Source: Rhizobium sp. CC-YZS058 (lineage in GTDB: Bacteria; Pseudomonadota; Alphaproteobacteria; Rhizobiales; Rhizobiaceae). From it: a stretch of 64,000 nucleotides of DNA. The stretch is taken from contig NZ_JAYESJ010000001.1 of assembly GCF_034720595.1 (NCBI RefSeq), forward strand, positions 3,374,001 to 3,438,000, given 5' to 3'. Numbering within the stretch: position 1 is the stretch's first letter; every line of letters starts with the position of its first letter. Below, piece after piece: positions 17,761 to 25,444 of the stretch. The position numbers and the translations under genes are program-made. The notes under the pieces are model-generated. The model made no database searches and was not told the DNA's origin. It saw only the letters and a list, made by a program, of their open reading frames with translations.

Positions 17761-19110
17761 TCATTGCCCCGGCAGAAGGCGGATCGCCGACAGGTCCAGC
17801 GCCGCGCCGCGGCCGGAGACATCGCTGTTGATCAGAATCCGCCCGGGGCTGTTCGGCGCGAGGCTGCGGTCGAAGCTGACCTTGAACAGCATGTCGCTCG
17901 TCTCGTCATTGACCGTGAACCGATGACGCTCGCACCCACCGAGTGATCCGAAATCGCATTCGACGGAGAATTGCGTCGGCTTGCCCATGTCCGCGCGCAC
18001 GCTCAGCGCCAGGGTCGAGGTTTTGCCGGAAAGAAGTGCCAAGATTTCTGCAGGCACCGCGATCGCGACGGCGCCATCGGGGCCCTCTTCGGCCGAAATG
18101 ATCCGCAGGCGCTTGCCGGCTTCATCCTCGAGAACCTCGAGCCTTGCCGCGGACCCTGGCGTGGCCGTGCCTTCGCCGGGCAGGTAGACATTGGTCCAGT
18201 CGCCGGAGAATCCGGCCTGGGCGCCGAGGGTGCGCAGACCGGCGCTGGCGTCGAAATCGGTGGCGGAGATGGTGCTCTGCGGTGTCAGAAGCGTCGCGGG
18301 CGCCTGGAGAAGGCCGGTGCTGACCACCCACCAGGCGGCACTGCCGATCGCGCCGAAAAGAATGGCGAAGGCCGCCAGGCCGGAGACCCAGCGCCCCCTG
18401 CGGCGGCGGCGCGGAACGAGCGGCTCCACGCCCGGCAGGCCGAGGTCATTGCTGTCCTCGAAACGATCCTGCTTCTTCCGACCGCCACGACCACGCCGAT
18501 CGGCCAGACGACCGGCAGCCCGATCGCGCGCGACACGCGGTTCGGCGGTGAGCGACGGCGCATCGGACCCCGCGGCGCTCCGATCGCGCGACGCGTCCAA
18601 GCGCTCCTGGGCACGGGGATCCACACGCGTGGACCGCTCGCCGTCGAGAGAAACGCTGAGCGTCTCGCGCGGCGCAGGATAGGCCGGATCATCATGGACA
18701 TCGTCGAGGCTCGGCGCTGCATCCGCGCGTGGGGCGTGTCGCTCCTCGGCCGGAGAGGCGGCGAAGGGCGGAGTCGAGGCCGACCCGAACCGCGGCTCGG
18801 CGCGTTGCCCGCCCTCTGCGGGGCGGATGGCCGACGAAGCGGGCGGTGTGACGGGCCTGGCCGCAGGTGCGGCCGGTTGGCTCACCGGGGCAGAGGAGAT
18901 TGCACGCTGCTCCTCCTGCTCGATCCCGTGAATGACGGTTTCCAGCCTGTGGCGCTGCTGCGCCACGACCACGCTGTCAACGATGTTCTGCTTGCGCAGC
19001 CCCGCCTCCAGCGCATTGCGCGCCGACTGGTAGATCCTGGCGCGGGTTTCCGCGCTCGTGCGGTCGGATCGCTCCAGCGCCTGCCTGATGGCCGTTTCGA
19101 GTCCGCTCAC
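17761..19110 (-). CDS. Hypothetical single-pass membrane protein
   Basis: About 449 residues from a GTG start at 19110 (GGGAG 6 bases upstream). I do not recognise the family. The N-terminal 75 residues are helical and charged (possible coiled coil: SGLETAIRQALERSD, RHRLETVIHGIEQEEQ). Residues 75-240 are a low-complexity Pro/Ala/Arg-rich region, ending in a basic stretch (PRRRRRGRW). One membrane helix lies at about 250-275 (SGLAAFAILFGAIGSAAWWVVSTGLL). The 170-residue C-terminal part is predicted to be periplasmic, with two Cys (CDFGSLGGC) and a beta-rich appearance. The layout suggests a cytoplasmic region linked to a periplasmic domain. Confidence 0.8.
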   Translation of the reverse strand: MSGLETAIRQALERSDRTSAETRARIYQSARNALEAGLRKQNIVDSVVVAQQRHRLETVIHGIEQEEQRAISSAPVSQPAAPAARPVTPPASSAIRPAEGGQRAEPRFGSASTPPFAASPAEERHAPRADAAPSLDDVHDDPAYPAPRETLSVSLDGERSTRVDPRAQERLDASRDRSAAGSDAPSLTAEPRVARDRAAGRLADRRGRGGRKKQDRFEDSNDLGLPGVEPLVPRRRRRGRWVSGLAAFAILFGAIGSAAWWVVSTGLLQAPATLLTPQSTISATDFDASAGLRTLGAQAGFSGDWTNVYLPGEGTATPGSAARLEVLEDEAGKRLRIISAEEGPDGAVAIAVPAEILALLSGKTSTLALSVRADMGKPTQFSVECDFGSLGGCERHRFTVNDETSDMLFKVSFDRSLAPNSPGRILINSDVSGRGAALDLSAIRLLPGQ

Positions 19111-19518
19111 CACTTGCTCCCTTGGGCATGAACGTCGGAGCGCCGATGATCCGGCATCCGCACGCGATCGAGAGATCCACGCGGTTCCGGCAGCCGGTCT
19201 TGGCCGGCCGACGATGCTCCAGCGCCGCATGCCGGTGCTGTTCAGGATTCGGTAACCGTTGGCGCCGCGTTCCGCAAGGGCGGAGGGCAAACTCGCGGCC
19301 GGACTGAACAGCTTGCGAGGCCGAGCGGAAACCCGAGGACACTGAAGCACGCGGCAGCGCACCCGACGTCGCGCAACGCTCGCGCCGCCGCTGTCTCCCG
19401 CCCGATGGATCAGGACCACGTGGACGCAGGAAAACTCCGCGTCCCTTGCTTGCCAAACGACGAAGGCTGGGCTTATCTTCCGTTTACGCACACGTCAATC
19501 AACACCGAGGACGATCGC
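19111..19518. other. Gene-free divergent interval
   Basis: This 408-base region separates the unknown membrane protein gene (minus) from the nitronate monooxygenase gene (plus). A candidate plus-strand promoter is CTTGCC (19449-19454), 18 bases, then TTATCT (19473-19478), 40 bases before the monooxygenase start. Open frames here are short and look like shadows; nothing else is recognised. Confidence 0.4.
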
Positions 19519-20541
19519 ATGGCGCTGCCCCCTATTCTCAAAGACCGGCTGCGCCTGCCTGTCATCGCGGCGCCGCTGTTCATCATTTCCCATCCCGCCC
19601 TGACGATCGCCCAATGCAAGGCGGGCGTCATCGGCGCGTTTCCCGCGCTCAATGCACGGCCGGATTCGGCCCTCGACGACTGGCTGGCGGAGATCACCGA
19701 AACGCTTGCCGCCCATGACCGCGCCAACCCCGACCGGCCGAGCGCGCCCTTTGCCGTCAACCAGATCGTTCACAAGACCAACCGCCGCCTGGAGCACGAC
19801 CTCGCGCTTTGCGTCAAATACCGGGTGCCGATTGTCATTTCGTCTCTGGGCGCGGTTCCGGAGGTCAACGCGGCCATCCATGCCTATGGCGGGCTCGTGC
19901 TGCATGATGTCATCAACGATCGCCACGCCCGCTCGGCGATCAACAAGGGCGCGGATGGGCTGATCGCGGTGGCGGCCGGCGCCGGAGGCCATGCCGGCAC
20001 GCTCTCGCCATTCGCGCTCGTCCAGGAAATCCGCGCCTGGTTCGAAGGGCCGCTGCTGCTTTCCGGCGCGATCGCCACCGGCGGCGCCATCCTCGCCGCC
20101 GAGGCCATGGGCGCCGACATGGCCTATATCGGCTCGCCCTTCATTGCCACCGACGAGGCGCGTGCCAGCGCCGACTACAAGCAGATGATCGTCGACAGCA
20201 AGGCGGCCGACATTTTCTACACCGCCCATTTCACCGGCATTCCCGGCAACTACCTCCGCGCGTCGATCCTCAAGGCCGGGCTCGATCCCGCGGCGCTTTC
20301 GGGAATGAGTGCCGAAGGCATCGATTTTGCCGCCGCCTCCGCCGATGGCGGCGCCAAGGCCTGGCGCGACATCTGGGGCGCCGGCCAGGGGATCGGCGCG
20401 GTGACCAGCCGCGGACCGGTCAGCACGCTGATCGACCGGCTGGAGGCCGAATATGCCGAGGCCCGCTTGCGGCTCGGCGTCGCGCCCCGTCCCTCTAGCG
20501 AAGCACAGGCTTTTTCCGACAAGACACAGAAGACGTCTTGA
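19519..20541 (+). CDS. Nitronate monooxygenase (2-nitropropane dioxygenase-like)
   Basis: FMN-dependent TIM-barrel enzyme of the NMO/NPD family, which oxidises alkyl nitronates such as propionate-3-nitronate. The protein is 340 residues from MALPPILKDRLRLPVIAAPLF; GAGG lies 8 bases upstream. Family motifs are PVIAAPLFIISHP, GAFPALNARP, the region with a conserved His in AAGAGGHAGTLSPFAL, and the FMN-phosphate site SGAIATGGAILAAEAMGADMA. Cytoplasmic. The genomic context does not indicate the substrate, and related enoyl reductases share the fold, so the exact reaction is uncertain. Confidence 0.85.
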   Translation: MALPPILKDRLRLPVIAAPLFIISHPALTIAQCKAGVIGAFPALNARPDSALDDWLAEITETLAAHDRANPDRPSAPFAVNQIVHKTNRRLEHDLALCVKYRVPIVISSLGAVPEVNAAIHAYGGLVLHDVINDRHARSAINKGADGLIAVAAGAGGHAGTLSPFALVQEIRAWFEGPLLLSGAIATGGAILAAEAMGADMAYIGSPFIATDEARASADYKQMIVDSKAADIFYTAHFTGIPGNYLRASILKAGLDPAALSGMSAEGIDFAAASADGGAKAWRDIWGAGQGIGAVTSRGPVSTLIDRLEAEYAEARLRLGVAPRPSSEAQAFSDKTQKTS

Positions 20542-20607
20542 AATTCCCCCGCTTTGCAGGTATCAGCCCCCTCACATCCGGCCGCCCCCAGCGGGGCCGC
20601 CCCTTGG

Positions 20608-20683
20608 GCCGCTTTAGCTCAGTCGGTAGAGCACATCATTCGTAATGATGGGGTCACGTGTTCGAGTCACGTAAGCGGCACCA
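20608..20683 (+). tRNA. tRNA-Thr (anticodon CGT)
   Basis: A 76-base cloverleaf: acceptor GCCGCTT / AAGCGGC, D-arm GCTC..GAGC, anticodon stem CATCA / TGATG with loop TTCGTAA (anticodon CGT at 20641-20643), T-arm ACGTG-TTCGAGT-CACGT, and an encoded CCA end. It decodes ACG. No integrase or duplicated tRNA end is seen nearby. Confidence 0.97.
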
Positions 20684-20790
20684 TTCTTCTCCAGAGACAA
20701 ATCTTTCGAACTGACCCTAATCGGTGCAGATCCGCCGATGGCGTTCTCGGCTGAACCAAGACGTTGCCCTTCGGCCGTTCAAAACACCAA

Positions 20791-20827
20791 CAGCCGAGCC
20801 TGAGCCGGTTTGGCGCACGCTCGGCTG
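20791..20827 (-). terminator. Possible terminator of the TadG-like gene
   Basis: A 9-bp stem CAGCCGAGC / GCTCGGCTG with a 19-base loop lies about 50 bases after the stop of the minus-strand gene and is followed on that strand by a T-rich stretch (TTGGTGTTTTG). The long loop makes this a moderate candidate. Confidence 0.4.
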
Positions 20828-20874
20828 CCTGGTGCTGCGGAGAGAGCCTTTGGTTTTGCCGGACCTTGTCCGCT

Positions 20875-22005
20875 CTACTTCGTCAGCCGCACGGCGAGCT
20901 GCGAGGCGTCGCGGCCGATGGAGGCAAAGGCGGCGATGAGGGCGTCGGCATTTTCGGCCGGGAAGTAGTGGCTGGGCGAGGTCGCGCAATATTGCAGGAG
21001 CGACTTGCCCTTGGCGGGCGCCATGAAGGCGACGGTATAGACGGTCACCTTGTTCGCCCGCGCCGTATCGCAGGTTGCCTTGGTGGCCGTGTCGAAGGCG
21101 GTGCTGGTATTGTCGCCATCGGTCATGAAGACCATGAACTTCTTCGGGATCAGACCGGTCTTGTCCTTGTGGACCTTGTCCTCGTCGCCGTTCGTCAGCG
21201 CGGTGTAGGCCGTCGCCATCGCCTTGCTCGAATCGGTGGTGCCGGTCGCCGTCAGCGCCTTGACGTAAGCGAGCGTCGTTTGTTCGTCCCAGGTGAAGGC
21301 GGAGGGCGTTTGCATGCTGCCATTATAGGAAACAGCCGCGGTGCGCGCATAGGTGTTCCCTGGGTCGGCCTTGGTGAACTGGGCCAGCAGGGCCTCCACA
21401 GCCAGCTTGAGCGACTGGATCTTGTTGATCCCCGGCTTGTTGGTCGCCTCTCCCATCGAACCGGAACGGTCGAGGACGAGGAACATCGACAGCGCGCTTT
21501 CGGTCGCGGTCGAGCCGACCGATTGGCCGCTTGCCGAAACGGTGACATCGCTCAAGCCCAGCAGCTTCGACAAGGGCGTCATCTTCTGGTGCAGCGAGGC
21601 GCTGACGAGGATGGTGTATTTCTTGCCGCTGCCGACGCCGGTGGCGCTAGTATCGATCGTGATCTCGGCGTTCTTCGCCACATCCTCCGCGTCCTTCGTC
21701 TCCTCCACCGTCATGCCCGAGCGCTTGGCATTGGACATGGCGATGGTGAGATGGTTGCGGGCGGCGGCCTTTGCCTGGTCCGGGGTCATCACCTCGTTGG
21801 CAAGGCCGGAGGAAGCGGCCAAGGCTGCGATGTCCACGGCGTCCTGCAGCTCGGTCTTGGCCAGGACGAGCCGCGTCACATCGAGACCCACGCCGGCAGC
21901 GCCGATCAGCAAAGGAAGCAGAAGGGCGCCCATCATGGCGAAATTGCCACCACGCGCCTGCGCAAAACCACGCATCAACCGCAGGGCTCGGGTCCGGCGA
22001 TCCAT
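20875..22005 (-). CDS. TadE/TadG-like protein with von Willebrand A domain
   Basis: Protein of 376 residues. The N-terminus (RGFAQARGGNFAMMGALLLPLLIGAAGVGLDVTR-like, residues about 12-45) is the TadE/TadG prepilin-like membrane segment with the hydrophobic run LLLPLLIGAAGVGLDV. A VWA domain starts near residue 170 and has the metal-ion-dependent adhesion motif DRSGSM (FLVLDRSGSMG) and VFMTDGDNT. Such proteins are minor components or accessory factors of Tad/Flp pili and are exported to the envelope. No other tad or cpa gene is present in the window, so this is a solitary copy. Confidence 0.85.
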   Translation of the reverse strand: MDRRTRALRLMRGFAQARGGNFAMMGALLLPLLIGAAGVGLDVTRLVLAKTELQDAVDIAALAASSGLANEVMTPDQAKAAARNHLTIAMSNAKRSGMTVEETKDAEDVAKNAEITIDTSATGVGSGKKYTILVSASLHQKMTPLSKLLGLSDVTVSASGQSVGSTATESALSMFLVLDRSGSMGEATNKPGINKIQSLKLAVEALLAQFTKADPGNTYARTAAVSYNGSMQTPSAFTWDEQTTLAYVKALTATGTTDSSKAMATAYTALTNGDEDKVHKDKTGLIPKKFMVFMTDGDNTSTAFDTATKATCDTARANKVTVYTVAFMAPAKGKSLLQYCATSPSHYFPAENADALIAAFASIGRDASQLAVRLTK

Positions 22006-22031
22006 GTCTCGTCACTCCATTCATCATGTAT

Positions 22032-22107
22032 TGTAAGCTTACACTGACTCAGAATTCGTATGTTTCCGTTTACGAACGCTCTTAAGCGAAGGTGAATGGA
22101 ACCATTC
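22032..22107. promoter_or_regulatory. Two perfect palindromes upstream of the TadG-like gene
   Basis: TGTAAGCTTACA (22032-22043) and GAATGG-AA-CCATTC (22094-22107) are perfect dyads in the 217-base region between the TadG-like gene and the next chemoreceptor. Both lie upstream of the TadG-like start on its own strand, where operators would be expected. No regulator is assigned. Confidence 0.3.
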
Positions 22108-22148
22108 GGATTGCGCGCGAGATGAAAACTGCGCGCAGCACGACATCT

Positions 22149-22180
22149 CAAAAGCGCCCCGCCTGTCTCGACAGGGCGCC
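22149..22180 (-). terminator. Intrinsic terminator of the PAS-chemoreceptor gene
   Basis: On the minus strand GCGCCCTGTC / GACA(ggcg)GGGCGC, a stem with a 4-base bulge, is followed by TTTTG. It starts about 43 bases after the gene's stop. Confidence 0.65.
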
Positions 22181-22222
22181 TTGAAGATCGAACGCAGGAT
22201 GAGTCCGGGTCTTTGGCCGCGC

Positions 22223-23896
22223 TCAGGCCGCGGCGCGCCGGGCGGGGCTGCTGGTTGCGCCATAGTCGAAGCGGCTGAGGAGTTCGCGCAGGGCGGCAGC
22301 TTGGTTTGCCAGATCATGGGAGGCAGCCGTGCTTTCCTCGGCCATGGCGGCATTCTGCTGCGTGGCCTGGTCCATGGAGTTGACGGCGATGTTGATCTCC
22401 CTCAGCCCGCTCGCCTGTTCGCGGGCGGCAGCTGCGATGCTGGAGATATTGCTGTCGATCCGCGTCACCTCGTCGGCGATGGCCCGCAGGGTTCCGCCGG
22501 TGCGACCGACCAGCTCGACGCCGGTTTTCACATGTGACCCGGAGGAGCCGATCAGGCTCTTGATCTCCTTGGCCGCCTGCGCCGATCGCTGGGCGAGCTC
22601 GCGCACCTCCTGGGCCACCACGGCGAAGCCCTTGCCCGCCTCGCCGGCCCGCGCGGCCTCGACCCCGGCATTGAGCGCCAGAAGGTTCGTCTGGAAAGCA
22701 ATCTCGTCGATCACGCCGATGATGCTGGCAATCCCATCGGAGGATTTCTGGATATCGGCCATGGCCTCGACAGCCGTGCTGACGAGATCGCCCGAACATT
22801 CGGCGCTTTCGCGCGCCTTGGCGACGAGACGGCCGGCTTCCTCTGCACCGCGGCTCGTGTCGTTGACGGTCGTGGTGATTTCCTCCAGCGCCGCCGCTGT
22901 TTCTTCGAGAGACGCCGCCTGCTGCTCCACCCGCCGCGAGAAGCTGTCGGCATTGGAGCTGATCTCGCGGGCGGCAGACGCGACCGCCTCAACCGCAATG
23001 CCGATGCCGGACAGCGTTTCGCGCAGCTGATCGAGCGTGGCATTGAAATCGCCGCGCAAGGACTCCATCGAGGGCACAAAGCGCTCATTCAGCGAACAGG
23101 TCAGGTCGCCCCTCGACACCCGCTTCATCGCCGCGCCCATCGCATTGATGGCGCTCATGCGCTCGGTGACGTCGGTTGCGAACTTGACGACCTTGGTCAC
23201 CTTGCCATCGGCATCGAGGATCGGGTTATAGGCAGCCTGGATCCAGATCTCGCTGCCGTTCTTGGCGATGCGGACGAATTCGCTGGCAATGAACTCGCCG
23301 CCGGCAAGGCGGGGCCAGAAGCTCTGGTACTCCGCCGTTTCCACATAGTCGCGCTTGCAGAAGATCCGGTGGTGACGTCCGACAATCTCTTCGAGCTGAT
23401 AGCCGAGCGTGGCGCAGAAGTTCTGGTTGGCGGTGATGATCTCCCCCGCAGGGGTGAATTCGATGACGGCCTGCGAGCGGGAAATGGCGCCCAGCTTGCC
23501 GGCATTCTCGATGGCGGCATGTTTGGCGGCAGTGATATCAGCTGCGAGCTTGATGACCTTGTACGGCTTGGAGCCGCTGAAGACAGGATTGTAGGTGGCC
23601 TGGATCCAGACCTCGCGTCCGCCCTTGCCAACCCGGCGATAGGCGCCGGCATCGAACCGCCCGGCCGCAAGTCCGGCCCAGAAGGCCTTGTAAGCCGGAG
23701 AGGCGACGGTGGCTGGATCGCAGAAGAGGGAATGGTGTTGGCCGCGGATCTCCTCGAAACCATAGCCCATGGCCGAGCAGAAATTGGTATTGGCCGAAAG
23801 AATACGGCCGGTGAGATCGAATTCAATGACTGCCTGCGAATGGGAAAGCGCGCGCAGAACGTTTGCTGCATCACTGAAACTCGTTAGCCCCAACAC
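22223..23896 (-). CDS. Soluble PAS-PAS methyl-accepting chemotaxis protein
   Basis: Chemoreceptor of 557 residues without membrane segments, so probably a cytoplasmic energy or redox sensor of the Aer2/McpY type. The start is a GTG at 23896 preceded by AGGAGG 8 bases upstream. Two tandem PAS domains at about residues 10-130 and 132-255 have matching motifs: [20 protein letters not shown] with HHSLFCDP, and [20 protein letters not shown] with [11 protein letters not shown] short HAMP-like region follows (about 258-310). The MCP signalling domain contains [20 protein letters not shown]. No C-terminal pentapeptide is seen. A flavin or heme cofactor is possible but cannot be read from the sequence. 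Confidence 0.93.
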   Translation of the reverse strand: MLGLTSFSDAANVLRALSHSQAVIEFDLTGRILSANTNFCSAMGYGFEEIRGQHHSLFCDPATVASPAYKAFWAGLAAGRFDAGAYRRVGKGGREVWIQATYNPVFSGSKPYKVIKLAADITAAKHAAIENAGKLGAISRSQAVIEFTPAGEIITANQNFCATLGYQLEEIVGRHHRIFCKRDYVETAEYQSFWPRLAGGEFIASEFVRIAKNGSEIWIQAAYNPILDADGKVTKVVKFATDVTERMSAINAMGAAMKRVSRGDLTCSLNERFVPSMESLRGDFNATLDQLRETLSGIGIAVEAVASAAREISSNADSFSRRVEQQAASLEETAAALEEITTTVNDTSRGAEEAGRLVAKARESAECSGDLVSTAVEAMADIQKSSDGIASIIGVIDEIAFQTNLLALNAGVEAARAGEAGKGFAVVAQEVRELAQRSAQAAKEIKSLIGSSGSHVKTGVELVGRTGGTLRAIADEVTRIDSNISSIAAAAREQASGLREINIAVNSMDQATQQNAAMAEESTAASHDLANQAAALRELLSRFDYGATSSPARRAAA

Positions 23897-24184
23897 GGTC
23901 CCGTCCTCCTTCTTTTGGAAGGATAGTTTGCGACGGTCTGGTTAAACAATTCTCACGTGTAGACCCATTGATTCTATGGATATGCTCCGCACCTTAAGTC
24001 GGATAGAAGAACAAACAGGCTGCGCCACATAATATAAGAATTATCACATATTCGAAACTACAGGTCCATGTGTCGCGAGAAGACTGAGATCTTCTTCGAA
24101 CCTTCGAGCTTGGTACGTTTCTGCACTGAAACATCCGCATTCGCATAAGCATGATATCTCTATGCCCAACGAGCGGGGGCCGGA

Positions 24185-24406
24185 ATGGTCGAGAATTATC
24201 AGTTGAGCGTTTACCGTTCCGGTCGCCTGACGCGCCGGCCCGTCAGTCTCAGCGCGTTCGATCTGCGCCGGGTGTTGCTGCTTGCCAGCGAGCGCAACGA
24301 GCGCCAGATCGACACGATCCTGACCTGTGTGGACGAAGGGCGCTGCGAACTCTGCTCGGACGATCAGGAGATGGTCTTCATCATCGAGCGCATCTTTTCC
24401 GCCTGA
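24185..24406 (+). CDS. Small hypothetical protein (73 aa)
   Basis: I do not recognise this protein. The 73-residue sequence begins MVENYQLSVYRSGRLTRRP and ends DDQEMVFIIERIFSA, with a central helical stretch (SAFDLRRVLLLASERNERQIDTIL) and two Cys (CVDEGRCELC). A G-rich stretch is the only candidate ribosome site. The 288-base upstream region is AT-rich and has no other frame. Balanced composition suggests a real gene, but the opposite strand also has an open frame here. Confidence 0.5.
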   Translation: MVENYQLSVYRSGRLTRRPVSLSAFDLRRVLLLASERNERQIDTILTCVDEGRCELCSDDQEMVFIIERIFSA

Positions 24407-24413
24407 GCTCGCG

Positions 24414-24438
24414 GGAACTCCTCCCCCTTCATCCGGTT
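24414..24438 (+). promoter_or_regulatory. Near-consensus EcfG promoter
   Basis: GGAAC (24414-24418), 16 bases, then GGTT (24435-24438). The EcfG consensus is GGAAC-N16/17-CGTT, so only the first base of the -10 differs. It would drive the small membrane protein gene starting at 24554, with a leader of about 110 bases. Confidence 0.4.
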
Positions 24439-24553
24439 CGACCGGCAACACCCAAAGCGCCATCCCTCGCGCTCCTTTGTTTCTGCGGCAGGCTCGGCCC
24501 GCTTACTGAGCGTCGCGCAGGCGCGCCATCCCTTGTCCCGGAGTCAACACGCC

Positions 24554-24721
24554 ATGCGCACCCAGAGTTCCCGCCGCACCACCACCTTCCTCGCGAGCCT
24601 TGTGGTCATCCTCTGCCTCGCTGCTGCCGCGGCCGTCTTCTGGGTTCAGTCGGCCGATCGCACCCGCGACCAGCCGAGCCAGCCCTCGCCCCACGCCATC
24701 AATCAGGATGCCGGCTCGTGA
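24554..24721 (+). CDS. Small single-pass membrane protein (55 aa)
   Basis: An unrecognised 55-residue protein starting MRTQSSRRTTTFLASLVVIL. The positively charged N-terminus followed by one hydrophobic segment (FLASLVVILCLAAAAAVFWV) predicts an inner-membrane anchor or uncleaved signal. The tail is short, polar and Pro/Ser-rich. A GGAG lies about 10 bases before the ATG, which is wide. It has a near-EcfG promoter upstream and may be cotranscribed with the phosphatase gene 79 bases downstream. Confidence 0.5.
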   Translation: MRTQSSRRTTTFLASLVVILCLAAAAAVFWVQSADRTRDQPSQPSPHAINQDAGS

Positions 24722-24800
24722 GACCCAAGGCCGTCCGGCATTGCGGTGACTTCTGCGTGAACGGGTTGCATGCCTGCCTCGGGGCAGGATAGAAAAGCCC

Positions 24801-25382
24801 ATGACCGCCCCTCGGACGCCCCTTCGCCGCCGCCTGCGCATCGCCGGCATCGCTGCCCTTTGCATTGCCGCACTGCCTGCCACGCTGGGCGCCAAGATGG
24901 GCGTGGACCAGCTGACCGGAAATTTCCACACGGTCATCCCCGGCGAACTCTATCGCTCCGGCCAGCCGAGCGGCGACGATGTCGCCCTTTACGCAAAGCA
25001 GTACGGTATCAAGACCATCCTGAACCTGCGCAACGAGAAGCGCACTGAATGGTACGCGGACGAAGTGGCCGCGGCCAAGCAGGCCGGCATCACCCTGATC
25101 GATCTTCCGCTGAGTTCGAAGAAGGTCTTGTCGAACGAGGACGGCGCCCGCCTTGCCGCGCTGATGCGCGACGCCCCGAAGCCGCTGCTCATCCACTGCG
25201 AACATGGCGCCAACCGCACGGGCCTGGCGAGCGCCATCTATCTCGGCGCTGTCGCCGGCCGCAGCGAACTCGAAGCCGAACTCCAGATCTCCCCCCTCTA
25301 CGGCCACGTCCCCATCCGCGGAATCGGTCGCTATCAGATGTACCAGTCTTGGGACGCGTTTGAGGAAACGATCGGGTTCTGA
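24801..25382 (+). CDS. Exported CX5R (dual-specificity/tyrosine-type) phosphatase
   Basis: Protein of 193 residues with the phosphatase signature HCEHGANRTG (catalytic C133, arginine R139) and a likely general-acid region upstream (DLPLSS). The N-terminus has a basic stretch and a hydrophobic segment (residues 12-30, LRIAGIAALCIAALPATLGA), suggesting membrane anchoring or export. GELYRSGQPS and IKTILNLRNEKRTEWYADE are typical of this bacterial DSP group (DUF442-like to PTP/Siw14 relatives). The substrate may be a phosphoprotein, phosphoinositide-like or inorganic polyphosphate species; the sequence does not decide. Confidence 0.83.
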   Translation: MTAPRTPLRRRLRIAGIAALCIAALPATLGAKMGVDQLTGNFHTVIPGELYRSGQPSGDDVALYAKQYGIKTILNLRNEKRTEWYADEVAAAKQAGITLIDLPLSSKKVLSNEDGARLAALMRDAPKPLLIHCEHGANRTGLASAIYLGAVAGRSELEAELQISPLYGHVPIRGIGRYQMYQSWDAFEETIGF

Positions 25383-25444
25383 GTGCGAGCCGCTGAAAAC
25401 GGGCGGCCTTCCGGACTATCGACTTTCTTGTCCAAGACGATCCG

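Noticed and set aside
20684..20874. Integrated element next to tRNA-Thr
   Set aside because: No integrase, no duplicated tRNA 3' end and ordinary composition.
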